DNA from: Brenneria roseae subsp. roseae
GTDB lineage: Bacteria; Pseudomonadota; Gammaproteobacteria; Enterobacterales; Enterobacteriaceae
Assembly: GCF_003115845.1 (NCBI RefSeq)
Contig: NZ_KZ819022.1
Coordinates: 248,001-312,000 of the forward strand
Length of the DNA stretch: 64,000 bases
Reading direction: 5' to 3'
Position numbers and translations under genes: made by a program. This document shows positions 56,436 through 64,000 of the stretch, piece after piece; position 1 is the stretch's first letter, and each line of letters opens with the position of its first letter. The notes beneath the pieces were generated by a model that searched no databases, was not told where the DNA came from, and saw only the letters and a program-made list of their open reading frames with translations.

Positions 56436-57483
56436 AGCGATTCCTTTATATTGATATTGCATTTATTTCACCAATAAAAAAACGATTTTCGAAATTCATA
56501 TTGCAGATATCGCTTACGGCTCAGCTGGTTTATTTTTCTGCTTTTAATAAGCATGATAATTATTTCTATCATCACTTAAAAATAAGCTAACCGATCACCA
56601 TACCGAACCGGCTAAAATTACCGTGTTCGTCTTTTTTTGTTGCGGTGGTCAGGTGTGAATTCCAGTCGCCTTATTTTTGGCGTTACTGCTGTTAATCATT
56701 CCCCTATTTCCGGGGGTTGGAATCCATTCGATACACCGTATTTTTAGATGCTTTTACCTGGTGAGTTATAAATGTAAATAAAAGAACAGCTGGATAACGT
56801 TATCACCTTGTATACACTTATCTTCGCTCCGTGTGGTGGATGGTCCGTGTATTATGATTTGAGTAAATAAAATTAGCGTGCGATTGAAGAAAATAAATGT
56901 CTGCTTCTATCTGTTTTTAAATTTCGTTTCTTTATCGATAAATCATAACCGCAGTTATCCTTTATATTTTTTTTATTTCCTATTATATCCGTTAGTCTGC
57001 AATTTGCCGGTGGCATTATTAGCATGAATATCGTTGTTTCAGTTTCATGAACGATATTTTGCTATCGCGCCTTGCTTCCCGATATTTACCGGGTACAGGT
57101 TAATCCGTTAAATTTAAAGATAGAGGCTGTGTTAAAATTTAACAACGCGATAAAATTATTATGTGATAAAAAAGTTATAACCCACATAAAGGGAAAGTTT
57201 TGTGCTTTTTTATATCAAATTTTTCGTGTTTTGTAGTGTTTTAATTCATAAAAAATAGATTTTTTGCTATGAGATTGACTCTCCTTTATACGTACTATGG
57301 ATGCGCCAGCCATAAGTGAGGTAAAACGCGTTTTACTTAGTGATTAAATTTACAGCGGGAATCTGCGATAATAGGTTTCTATCGTAGTTTGATACCGTAT
57401 CGGTTTAAGCCGTTTTTACAATTCAACTTGTTGTTTTGTAAATTTTTTTAATTGCAATGTGTTCGTCAACATAGCGGTGTGAT
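56436..57483. other. 1.05-kb AT-rich gap between the pilus operon and sixA
   Basis: This is the longest gene-free stretch in the window. It should contain the pilus promoter (minus strand) and the sixA promoter (plus strand). No reading frame over 60 codons with a ribosome-binding site, no repeat and no RNA gene was recognised. Its length and AT content suggest silencing and regulation, by analogy with other fimbrial promoters. Confidence 0.6.
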
Positions 57484-57966
57484 ATGCAAGTTTTGATAAT
57501 GCGTCACGGTGATGCTGTACCTGACGCCGCCAGTGATGCGCTACGGCCGCTCAGCGTTCGTGGTTGTGATGAATCGCGTCAAATGGCGTTTTGGTTGAAC
57601 GATCAGCAAATAGACATTGATCGTGTCCTGGTAAGCCCTTATTTACGCGCGCAGCAAACGCTGGCAGTGGTGCAGGCCATCCTGCCTTTGCCTGAAGAAA
57701 ATGACTGCTTAACCGAACTGACGCCGGGCGGCGATGCGCAGTTGGTCAGCTATTATCTGCAAACGCTGGCGAAAGAGGGGACGAACGCGGTGCTGGTGGT
57801 GTCGCATCTTCCGATGGTGGGCTATCTGGTGGCGTCGCTATGTCCGGGAGAAACCGCGCCGATGTTTGCCACATCTGCGATTGCCTGCGTCACTATCGAA
57901 ACGCAATCGGGCAACGGGATTCTGGATTGGCAGATCGGCCCGGCGCAATTAACGCGGAAGTCCTGA
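57484..57966 (+). CDS. sixA: Phosphohistidine phosphatase SixA
   Basis: The 160-residue protein has the RHG motif of the histidine phosphatase family (QVLIMRHGDAV, His8 catalytic), the second histidine in VVSHLPMVGYL, and the SPYLRAQQT motif. It dephosphorylates histidine-phosphorylated proteins, in E. coli NPr of the PTS-Ntr. The ribosome-binding site is weak. It follows the fad genes as in E. coli, but the pilus operon is inserted before it. Confidence 0.95.
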   Translation: MQVLIMRHGDAVPDAASDALRPLSVRGCDESRQMAFWLNDQQIDIDRVLVSPYLRAQQTLAVVQAILPLPEENDCLTELTPGGDAQLVSYYLQTLAKEGTNAVLVVSHLPMVGYLVASLCPGETAPMFATSAIACVTIETQSGNGILDWQIGPAQLTRKS

Positions 57967-58011
57967 CCGTTCCGCGAGGCGCGCAGCGCGCCTCTGGTTC
58001 CTGACGATATC

Positions 58012-58554
58012 TTATTCAAGACCGGGCGCTTCCAACGCCACCAGCACCAGTAGCGCCGCATCGCCGCCGAACTCCTTGGGGGCCTGATGAAAAGCCAGCA
58101 CGTCCGGGTGCTGTGCCAGCCATAACGGGGTTTGCTGCTTAAGAATATGTTTGCCATGACCGTGCATGACGCAGGCGCAGTAAACATGTTCCCGGCGGCA
58201 GGCCGCCAGCAGGGCGCCCAGCTCCTGTTTGGCCTGCAACTGGGTCAACCCGTGCAAATCCAGAAACAGTTCAGGAGAGTAATCCCCTCTGCGTAGTTTC
58301 TTCAATTCATAATGACTGGCGCCGGGACGCACGTAGCGTGTCGGTCCTTCACTTTCCAACTGTGGCTGAAATTCGTCTGAAAAGTAAAAGCTGGCGTCGA
58401 CCTGTTCCTGTAAGCGTCGTTGGGCTGGCACTTCGCCAACTTTTTTGCGGCGTGGCTTATGGGTATAAGTATCCTGGCGCAATTTTTTAGTCCCGGAGAT
58501 TGACGAGCGAAAAAGCTGCAATTCGTCATCACTCAGTGAATATTTATTACTCAT
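58012..58554 (-). CDS. smrB: Endonuclease SmrB, ribosome rescue factor
   Basis: The 180-residue protein (E. coli 183) has an N-terminal basic helical region and a C-terminal Smr domain: [16 protein letters not shown] and the catalytic [13 protein letters not shown]. SmrB cuts mRNA at collided ribosomes. The start 58554 ([11 protein letters not shown]) matches the family; a start at 58578 adds eight residues. It is divergent from prmB and convergent with sixA. Confidence 0.95.
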   Translation of the reverse strand: MSNKYSLSDDELQLFRSSISGTKKLRQDTYTHKPRRKKVGEVPAQRRLQEQVDASFYFSDEFQPQLESEGPTRYVRPGASHYELKKLRRGDYSPELFLDLHGLTQLQAKQELGALLAACRREHVYCACVMHGHGKHILKQQTPLWLAQHPDVLAFHQAPKEFGGDAALLVLVALEAPGLE

Positions 58555-58724
58555 CGGTCGTTCACCCTGCATCAACATCCGGCCAGTTTACCCTGTCTCT
58601 GTTCCGTCGCTAAATAAAAGTCGGGATAACCGTTAGTTCTACCGGTTATATCTGCTGATTTGTCGCGGGCTTCATGGCAAACTAAGCGCCAATTTTCTAT
58701 TCCGATGTGTCTGCGGAGGCAACC

Positions 58725-59657
58725 TTGGACAAAATTTTCGTCGATGAAGCCGTCAGCGATCTTCATACCATTCAGGATATGTTGCGCTGGGCCGTCAGTC
58801 GGTTTAACGCAGCCAACGTCTATTACGGTCACGGTACGGATAATCCCTGGGACGAAGCGGTTCAACTGGTCTTGCCCAGCTTGTTTCTGCCGCTCGACAT
58901 TCCGGAGGATATGTATACTTCCCGTCTGACGTCCAGCGAGCGTCATCGCATCGTCGAGCGCGTCATCCGCCGGGTCAATGAACGTATCCCGGTCGCGTAT
59001 CTGACCAATAAAGCCTGGTTCTGCGGTCTGGAGTTTTATGTTGATGAGCGGGTTCTGGTGCCTCGTTCGCCTATTGGCGAGTTAATCAGCGATTATTTCG
59101 GCGATCTGCTGCCAAAAGCGCCGAACCATATTCTGGATATGTGTACCGGCAGCGGCTGTATTGCCATCGCCTGCGCGCAGGCGTTCCCGGAAGCCGAGGT
59201 CGATGCGGTGGATGTTTCCAGCGACGCGCTGGCGGTGACCGAACAGAATATTCAGCAGCATGGCGTGGAATACCGCGTTACCCCGATTCGTTCCGATTTG
59301 TTTCGTGAATTGCCAGCCATCCAGTATGACCTGATTGTGACCAATCCCCCTTACGTCGATGAAGAGGATATGTCGGATCTGCCGCAGGAATTCCGCTATG
59401 AGCCTGAACTGGGGTTAGCGGCTGGCAGCGATGGTTTGACGCTGGTACGGCGTATCCTGGCCTGTGCGCCGGATTACCTCAGCGATGATGGCGTGCTGAT
59501 TTGCGAAGTCGGCAACAGCATGGTGCACCTGATTGGTCAATACCCGGATATTCCTTTCACCTGGCTGGAGTTTGAAAACGGCGGGGACGGGGTATTTATG
59601 CTGACCAAGGCGCAGTTGATTGACTGCAACGCGCATTTCCACATTTATCGAAATTAA
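58725..59657 (+). CDS. prmB: Ribosomal protein L3 N5-glutamine methyltransferase PrmB
   Basis: The 310-residue methyltransferase equals the E. coli length. It starts [22 protein letters not shown], has SAM motif [12 protein letters not shown] and the glutamine N-methyltransferase motif [15 protein letters not shown] at 58725 is the start: GGAGG lies five bases upstream, and the longer frame from 58707 adds residues not in the family. It precedes aroC. Confidence 0.96.
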   Translation: MDKIFVDEAVSDLHTIQDMLRWAVSRFNAANVYYGHGTDNPWDEAVQLVLPSLFLPLDIPEDMYTSRLTSSERHRIVERVIRRVNERIPVAYLTNKAWFCGLEFYVDERVLVPRSPIGELISDYFGDLLPKAPNHILDMCTGSGCIAIACAQAFPEAEVDAVDVSSDALAVTEQNIQQHGVEYRVTPIRSDLFRELPAIQYDLIVTNPPYVDEEDMSDLPQEFRYEPELGLAAGSDGLTLVRRILACAPDYLSDDGVLICEVGNSMVHLIGQYPDIPFTWLEFENGGDGVFMLTKAQLIDCNAHFHIYRN

Positions 59658-59713
59658 GCGGTATGGGCCCGGCGCGTCAGCGCTAAATCCATGCCGATAC
59701 GCTATCCAATAGA

Positions 59714-59756
59714 TTTCGAGCGGCGCAAAGGCGGCGAAAGCGCCAGCCGCTCGAAA
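59714..59756. repeat. Long inverted repeat between prmB and aroC
   Basis: TTTCGAGCGGC (59714-59724) and GCCGCTCGAAA (59746-59756) are exact complements, with an inner stem GGCG/CGCC, so the whole forms a long hairpin. It is followed by GATAACGGGTATA, which resembles an end of the palindromic repeat family near 40150. No T-run, so it is less likely a terminator than a dispersed repeat. Confidence 0.5.
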
Positions 59757-59799
59757 GATAACGGGTATAAACCCTATATGCATACGCTAAGGAGTTGTG

Positions 59800-60885
59800 A
59801 TGGCAGGAAACAGTATTGGACAGTTTTTCCGCGTCACCACATTTGGTGAGTCCCACGGCATTGCTCTGGGATGTATTGTTGACGGCGTTCCGCCGGGGAT
59901 CCCACTGACAGAAGCCGATCTGCAACGCGATCTGGATCGCCGTCGTCCGGGGACTTCCCGCTACACGACCCAACGTCGTGAGCCCGATCAGGTTCGCATT
60001 CTGTCCGGCGTGTTTGAAGGGGTGACCACCGGCACCAGCATCGGTTTACTGATTGAAAATACCGATCAGCGTTCGCAGGATTACAGTGCTATTAAAGATG
60101 TGTTCCGTCCCGGTCATGCCGACTATACCTATGAACAAAAATACGGCCTGCGCGATTATCGCGGCGGCGGTCGCTCGTCTGCGCGTGAAACCGCAATGCG
60201 CGTGGCCGCGGGGGCCATTGCCAAAAAATATCTGCAACAGCAATACGGCGTAAAAATTCGCGGTTATCTGTCGCAGATCGGTGATGTCACGTGCGAACTC
60301 AAGGACTGGGATCAGGTTGAGCAAAATCCCTTTTTCTGTCCGGATGCCGATAAGCTGGAAGCGTTGGATGAACTGATGCGCGGGCTCAAAAAAGAGGGAG
60401 ACTCTATCGGGGCCAAGGTCAGCGTGGTTGCAGAGTCTGTCCCCGCTGGATTAGGCGAACCCGTATTCGACCGACTGGATGCCGATTTGGCCCACGCGCT
60501 GATGAGTATTAACGCGGTAAAAGGCGTCGAGATTGGCGACGGTTTTGCCGTGGTGACCAAGCGTGGCAGCGAGAACCGTGATGAAATCACGCCGGAAGGT
60601 TTCCAGAGCAACCATGCGGGCGGCATTTTGGGCGGCATCAGCAGCGGACAGCATATTATCGCGCATCTGGCGCTTAAACCGACATCCAGCATCATGGTGC
60701 CCGGCAAGACGATTAATCGTCAGGGGGAAGCGACGGAAATGGTTACGCGTGGACGTCACGACCCGTGCGTTGGGATTCGTGCGGTGCCGATTGCCGAAGC
60801 GATGATGGCGATTGTTCTAATGGATCACCTGCTGCGTCAGCGTGCGCAGTGTGGCGATGTGGTGAGTCAGGTTCCCCGTTGGTAG
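59800..60885 (+). CDS. aroC: Chorismate synthase AroC
   Basis: The 361-residue FMN-dependent enzyme makes chorismate from EPSP, the last step of the shikimate pathway. It starts [19 protein letters not shown], and has [27 protein letters not shown], and the C-terminal [22 protein letters not shown] lies before ATG 59800. It is followed 6 bp later by mepA, as in E. coli. Confidence 0.98.
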   Translation: MAGNSIGQFFRVTTFGESHGIALGCIVDGVPPGIPLTEADLQRDLDRRRPGTSRYTTQRREPDQVRILSGVFEGVTTGTSIGLLIENTDQRSQDYSAIKDVFRPGHADYTYEQKYGLRDYRGGGRSSARETAMRVAAGAIAKKYLQQQYGVKIRGYLSQIGDVTCELKDWDQVEQNPFFCPDADKLEALDELMRGLKKEGDSIGAKVSVVAESVPAGLGEPVFDRLDADLAHALMSINAVKGVEIGDGFAVVTKRGSENRDEITPEGFQSNHAGGILGGISSGQHIIAHLALKPTSSIMVPGKTINRQGEATEMVTRGRHDPCVGIRAVPIAEAMMAIVLMDHLLRQRAQCGDVVSQVPRW

Positions 60886-60891
60886 AAAATC

Positions 60892-61767
60892 ATGAGAAAA
60901 GGGTTTATTGGGGTTCTCGTATTGGTATTCAGTGCGCCGTTGTTGACAACGTCATTGTTGACAACATCATTGTTGACAACAAAGGCGTGGGCGAAAACGC
61001 CCTGGCAGGAAATGACGCACCCGGTTGCGGGTACGCCGCAGGCCATAGGCGGTTTTTCCAATGGTTGTATTATCGGCGCGCAGCCGCTGCCGTTGCAGTC
61101 GCCGGATTATCAGGTGATGCGTGTCGATCAGCGACGTTACTACGGCCACCCCGATTTGCTGGCGTTTATTCATCGCCTGAGCGCGCAGGTGAAACGCCGC
61201 ACTGCCGCCAATGTGTTGGTCGGCGATATGGGGATGCCGGTTGGCGGACGGTTCAGTAGCGGTCATGCCAGTCATCAGTCCGGTCTGGATGTGGATATCT
61301 GGCTGCAATTGCCGAAACAGCGCTGGAGCCAGCAGCAACTGCTGAAGCCGCAACCGATTGATCTGGTGATGGCAAATGGCCGTCAGGTTAATCCGCGAGT
61401 CTGGCGGCCTGAGATAACCACGCTGGTGAAGCTGGCCGCGCAGGATAGCGACGTTACGCGTATTTTTGTTAATCCGGCGATTAAAAAGCAACTATGTACC
61501 GAGGCGGGCCACGATCGCGACTGGCTGCGGAAAGTTCGCCCCTGGTTCGGACATCGCGCGCATATGCATGTTCGCCTGCGTTGCCCGGCAGACAGTCTGG
61601 AGTGTCAGGAACAAGATCCGCCGCCAGCGGGGGATGGGTGTGGCGCTGAGTTGACCAGTTGGTTCCAGCCAAAACAACCGGCCAGCGAGCCTCCGGTGAA
61701 AACATCTCCACCCCCTTTGCCTCCGTCCTGTCAGGCATTGATTGACAGACATTTTGCTGCGGAATAA
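60892..61767 (+). CDS. mepA: Penicillin-insensitive murein endopeptidase MepA
   Basis: The 291-residue periplasmic LAS metallopeptidase (E. coli 274) has [14 protein letters not shown] with zinc ligands His and Asp, and [13 protein letters not shown]. It cuts D-Ala-mDAP cross-links. The signal peptide is lengthened by a threefold LLTTS repeat (see 60940-60980). Three disulfide cysteines are near the C-terminus. It is coupled to aroC upstream. Confidence 0.95.
   Translation: MRKGFIGVLVLVFSAPLLTTSLLTTSLLTTKAWAKTPWQEMTHPVAGTPQAIGGFSNGCIIGAQPLPLQSPDYQVMRVDQRRYYGHPDLLAFIHRLSAQVKRRTAANVLVGDMGMPVGGRFSSGHASHQSGLDVDIWLQLPKQRWSQQQLLKPQPIDLVMANGRQVNPRVWRPEITTLVKLAAQDSDVTRIFVNPAIKKQLCTEAGHDRDWLRKVRPWFGHRAHMHVRLRCPADSLECQEQDPPPAGDGCGAELTSWFQPKQPASEPPVKTSPPPLPPSCQALIDRHFAAE
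60940..60980 (+). repeat. 15-bp tandem repeat in the mepA signal sequence
   Basis: The unit TTGTTGACAACGTCA occurs at 60940-60954, again with one change at 60955-60969, and the first 11 bases a third time at 60970-60980. It encodes [14 protein letters not shown]. It is likely prone to slippage in frame. Confidence 0.85.
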
Positions 61768-61770
61768 TTC

Positions 61771-62571
61771 ATGGACTGGTTTGTCGTAGGGCCCGAAATG
61801 TTGGGCATTCTGTTCTTCGTCGCCGTGTTGGCCGGATTTATTGATTCCATCGCCGGCGGCGGCGGTTTACTGTGCGTACCCGCTTTACTTGCCGTGGGAC
61901 TGTCGCCCGCACAGGCGCTGGCGACGAACAAGCTGCAATCTATGGGCGGTTCCTTCTCTGCCAGCCTGTACTTTATTCGTCGCCGGGCGGTGAACCTCGG
62001 GGAGCAGAAACTGGCCATTGCGCTGACTTTTCTGGGATCGACGTTTGGGGCCTGGATGATTCAGCAGATTCACGCCGATTTCCTGCGGCAGTTGCTGCCC
62101 GTGTTGATCATCGGTATTGGACTTTATTTTCTGTTGTCGCCCAAAATTGGCGATGAAGATCGGCAGCGTCGTCTTTCCGGTCTGCCTTTTGCTGTTGTCG
62201 CGGGTGGCTGTGTCGGGTTTTATGACGGTTTTTTTGGACCCGGAGCCGGATCTTTTTATGCGCTGGCGTTTGTCACCCTGAGTGGCTTTAATCTGGCAAA
62301 GGCGACGGCACATGCCAAGGTTCTCAATTTCACGTCGAATTTCGGCGGTCTGCTGTTTTTTATGCTCGGCGGAAAAGTCGTGTGGGGGCTGGGCGCGGTG
62401 ATGCTGGCGGGGCAGTTCATTGGCGCGCGTCTCGGCGCCAAAATGGTGCTGAGTAAAGGCCAGAAGCTGATCCGGCCTATGCTGGTGATGGTTTCTGGCG
62501 TCATGAGCTGCAAACTGATCTATGACAGTCACGGCTCGGAGATTGGCGTCTGGCTGGGGCAATTTTTCTGA
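61771..62571 (+). CDS. yfcA: TauE/SafE family membrane transporter YfcA
   Basis: The 266-residue polytopic protein has about eight membrane helices and the TauE/SafE motif FIDSIAGGGGLLCVPALL with a second copy GFYDGFFGPGAGSFYAL. It is thought to export sulfite or sulfonates. It starts 4 bp after mepA and overlaps epmC by one base (TGATG). Confidence 0.94.
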   Translation: MDWFVVGPEMLGILFFVAVLAGFIDSIAGGGGLLCVPALLAVGLSPAQALATNKLQSMGGSFSASLYFIRRRAVNLGEQKLAIALTFLGSTFGAWMIQQIHADFLRQLLPVLIIGIGLYFLLSPKIGDEDRQRRLSGLPFAVVAGGCVGFYDGFFGPGAGSFYALAFVTLSGFNLAKATAHAKVLNFTSNFGGLLFFMLGGKVVWGLGAVMLAGQFIGARLGAKMVLSKGQKLIRPMLVMVSGVMSCKLIYDSHGSEIGVWLGQFF

Positions 62572-63134
62572 TGACGATGAATAATGCGATGGATACTCAT
62601 CACTACCAGCAACTGATCGATATCTTCGACGGCTGTTTCAGCGGTGAATACAATACGCGCTTGATTAAAGGCGACGATGAACCTATCTACCTGCCTGCCG
62701 ATGAACAGGTGCCGTATCACCGGATTGTTTTTGCCCACGGTTTTTACGCCAGCGCGTTGCACGAGATTTCCCACTGGTGTGTCGCGGGAGCGCAGCGCCG
62801 TTTGCTGGTTGATTTCGGCTACTGGTATTGTCCTGATGGGCGGGATGCCGCCACACAGAGCCAGTTTGAGGTGGTGGAAATCAAACCACAGGCATTTGAA
62901 TGGCTGTTCTGCGTTGCGGCGGGTTTTCCGTTTAACGTCAGCTGTGACAATCTGAACGGCGACAGTGAACCGGATCGCATTGATTTCCAACGGCGTGTGC
63001 ATGCGCAGGTCATGATGTATCTGGAGCAGGGGATCCCCCCACGCCCTGCGCGCTTTATTAACGCGTTACAATCGTTTTACAATACGCCGCCGCTGACGGC
63101 AGAACGCTTTCCGTATCCAGCCGATCTCTGCTGA
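62571..63134 (+). CDS. epmC: Elongation factor P hydroxylase EpmC
   Basis: The 187-residue protein (YfcM family) hydroxylates the beta-lysyl-lysine residue of EF-P. The conserved metal-site region is HEISHWCVAGAQRR with FDGCF, LIKGDDEPIYLPADE, DFGYWYCPDGRDA and NVSCDNL. Start 62571 overlaps yfcA; starts at 62577 or 62589 are also possible. Same order as E. coli. Confidence 0.95.
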   Translation: MTMNNAMDTHHYQQLIDIFDGCFSGEYNTRLIKGDDEPIYLPADEQVPYHRIVFAHGFYASALHEISHWCVAGAQRRLLVDFGYWYCPDGRDAATQSQFEVVEIKPQAFEWLFCVAAGFPFNVSCDNLNGDSEPDRIDFQRRVHAQVMMYLEQGIPPRPARFINALQSFYNTPPLTAERFPYPADLC

Positions 63135-63167
63135 ATATGAAAGGAACAGATTAACCGAGGGTAATAA

Positions 63168-63455
63168 ATGATCGCAGAATTTGAAGCGCGCATTCTGGCG
63201 CTGATTGACGATATGGTAGAGCATGCCAGCGACGATGAACTTTTTGCCGGTGGCTACCTGCGCGGTCATTTGACCGTATCGGTGGCGGAAGCCGAAGAGC
63301 TGGGGGAGCATACGCTGGAAGCCCTGAATGCCCGCGTCAGCGAAAGCATTGATAACGCTATAAAGAATGGCGAATTGTCGCCGCCGGATCAGATTCTGGT
63401 TAACCGCATGTGGGAAAACTTATTCCAGCAGGCGCAGAACCTGCAAACGCACTAA
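63168..63455 (+). CDS. yfcL: YfcL family protein
   Basis: The 95-residue cytoplasmic helical protein matches YfcL, located between epmC and mnmC in E. coli. Features: [35 protein letters not shown] and the C-terminal [16 protein letters not shown]. Function unknown. GAGGGTAATAA precedes the ATG. Confidence 0.93.
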   Translation: MIAEFEARILALIDDMVEHASDDELFAGGYLRGHLTVSVAEAEELGEHTLEALNARVSESIDNAIKNGELSPPDQILVNRMWENLFQQAQNLQTH

Positions 63456-63509
63456 ATCATCACGATGCTGACGGGGCGGTTATCGGTTCGTCAGCGACCT
63501 TCCTTGCTG

Positions 63510-64000
63510 TCAGACCGGTCTGCCTTTTAATAACTTCCTGATCCAGAAACGATTCGGATTCAGCGCCGCCAGCGTTTCTCTGTCTAACGGCAGCGGTTCG
63601 CCATAAATCTGCGAGGCCAGTATTTCCGCCGACAACGGGGCGGAGCAGAGTCCGCGCGATCCTAACGCGCCGATGATAAACAAATTCGGATAGACGGGTG
63701 CTGGCGGCAGGTCTTCCGGGCAGTGTTGCCGATGAAGCAAATCCTGATAACCGTCGAGAGTTTGCCGGTAGTCAGGAACGGCCCCCAATAACGGCAGGTG
63801 ATCGCGCAACGCACAGCGCACGCCCTGACGTGCGCTGTGGTGGCTGATATCAATTTGCGATGCCCAGTCGGCACCGGGCAGGCAGTCTGACAGGCGCTGG
63901 CGATTTTCTTGCTGTTCCGCTTCCCGATAATCATTACTGGTATCACCACGTTGGTAGCTGGCGCCAATACAGTGTTCCTGATGTTGCGGGCTGACCGGCG
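63510..64000 (-). CDS. mnmC: tRNA methylaminomethyl-uridine biosynthesis protein MnmC (C-terminal part)
   Basis: Only the last ~163 residues are in the window; the frame runs off the right edge. It contains the C-terminus of the FAD-dependent oxidase domain: [36 protein letters not shown] and [18 protein letters not shown]. MnmC removes the carboxymethyl group of cmnm5s2U and then methylates it. A second open frame at 63662-63967 is a shadow. Confidence 0.95.
   Translation of the reverse strand, partial: PVSPQHQEHCIGASYQRGDTSNDYREAEQQENRQRLSDCLPGADWASQIDISHHSARQGVRCALRDHLPLLGAVPDYRQTLDGYQDLLHRQHCPEDLPPAPVYPNLFIIGALGSRGLCSAPLSAEILASQIYGEPLPLDRETLAALNPNRFWIRKLLKGRPV

Noticed and set aside
56436..57483. 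CRISPR array or tandem repeats in the long gap
   Set aside because: No regularly spaced repeats are visible.

Overview
The window is chromosomal DNA from a plant-associated Enterobacterales bacterium, most likely in the Pectobacteriaceae (Pectobacterium, Dickeya, Brenneria, Lonsdalea). The reasons are a complete Out-type (type II) secretion operon beside a PehX-like exo-polygalacturonase with a KdgR-like box, and a backbone whose gene order (mlaA, argW tRNA, fadL, yfcZ, fadIJ, sixA, smrB, prmB, aroC, mepA, yfcA, epmC, yfcL, mnmC) follows the E. coli 52-53 min region. The genus cannot be fixed from the sequence alone. No intact insertion sequence, CRISPR array or replication origin was seen.

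Layout. 1-3.9 kb: a dgcN-dgcA-like D-glutamate pair (minus strand), alaC, and a detached T2SS pilotin gene outS. 4.1-13.9 kb: an eight-gene minus-strand catabolic operon with an FGGY kinase, a FucI-like isomerase, a DapA/NanA-like lyase, a cytoplasmic sialidase-fold hydrolase, a TctABC transporter and a LacI/Cra-type regulator. A perfect 20-bp palindrome lies just before its first gene. 14.8-29.0 kb: pehX and outC to outO. 29.2-32.4 kb: the tiny gene ypdK, yeaK, dbpA and an RBBP9-type hydrolase. 32.7-37.4 kb: an AT-rich accessory stretch with hypothetical genes, a GNAT, a second RBBP9-type hydrolase, a two-gene AT-rich cassette and a decayed integrase relic next to tRNA-Arg(CCU). 37.9-47 kb: mlaA, an Hha/YmoA paralogue, ydcF, treF, otsBA, a tiny His-rich lipoprotein, fadL. 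47-51 kb: yfcZ, fadI, fadJ with FadR boxes. 51.1-56.4 kb: a five-gene Csu-type (archaic, spore-coat-U) chaperone-usher pilus operon inserted between fadJ and sixA. 57.5-64 kb: sixA to mnmC (truncated by the window edge).

The most interesting unit is the 4.1-13.9 kb operon. Read as a pathway, it fits import of a 3-deoxy-2-ulosonic acid or its glycoside (TctABC), release of the free sugar acid (sialidase-fold hydrolase), aldol cleavage to pyruvate plus an aldose (DapA/NanA-like lyase), isomerisation (FucI-like, a family that accepts D-arabinose) and phosphorylation by a kinase carrying the TCSLV signature of D-ribulokinases. Kdo (3-deoxy-D-manno-octulosonate), which occurs in plant rhamnogalacturonan II and bacterial LPS, gives pyruvate plus D-arabinose and so matches every step, ending in D-ribulose 5-phosphate. 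This is inference from families and order, not shown directly.

Other themes: secretion of pectinases (pehX, out, orphan outS), osmotic and stress trehalose metabolism (otsBA back to back with treF), and fatty-acid uptake and oxidation (fadL, fadIJ under FadR-like sites). Several genes needed start correction from ribosome-binding sites (kinase, outD, dbpA, otsB, prmB, ydcF, ypdK).
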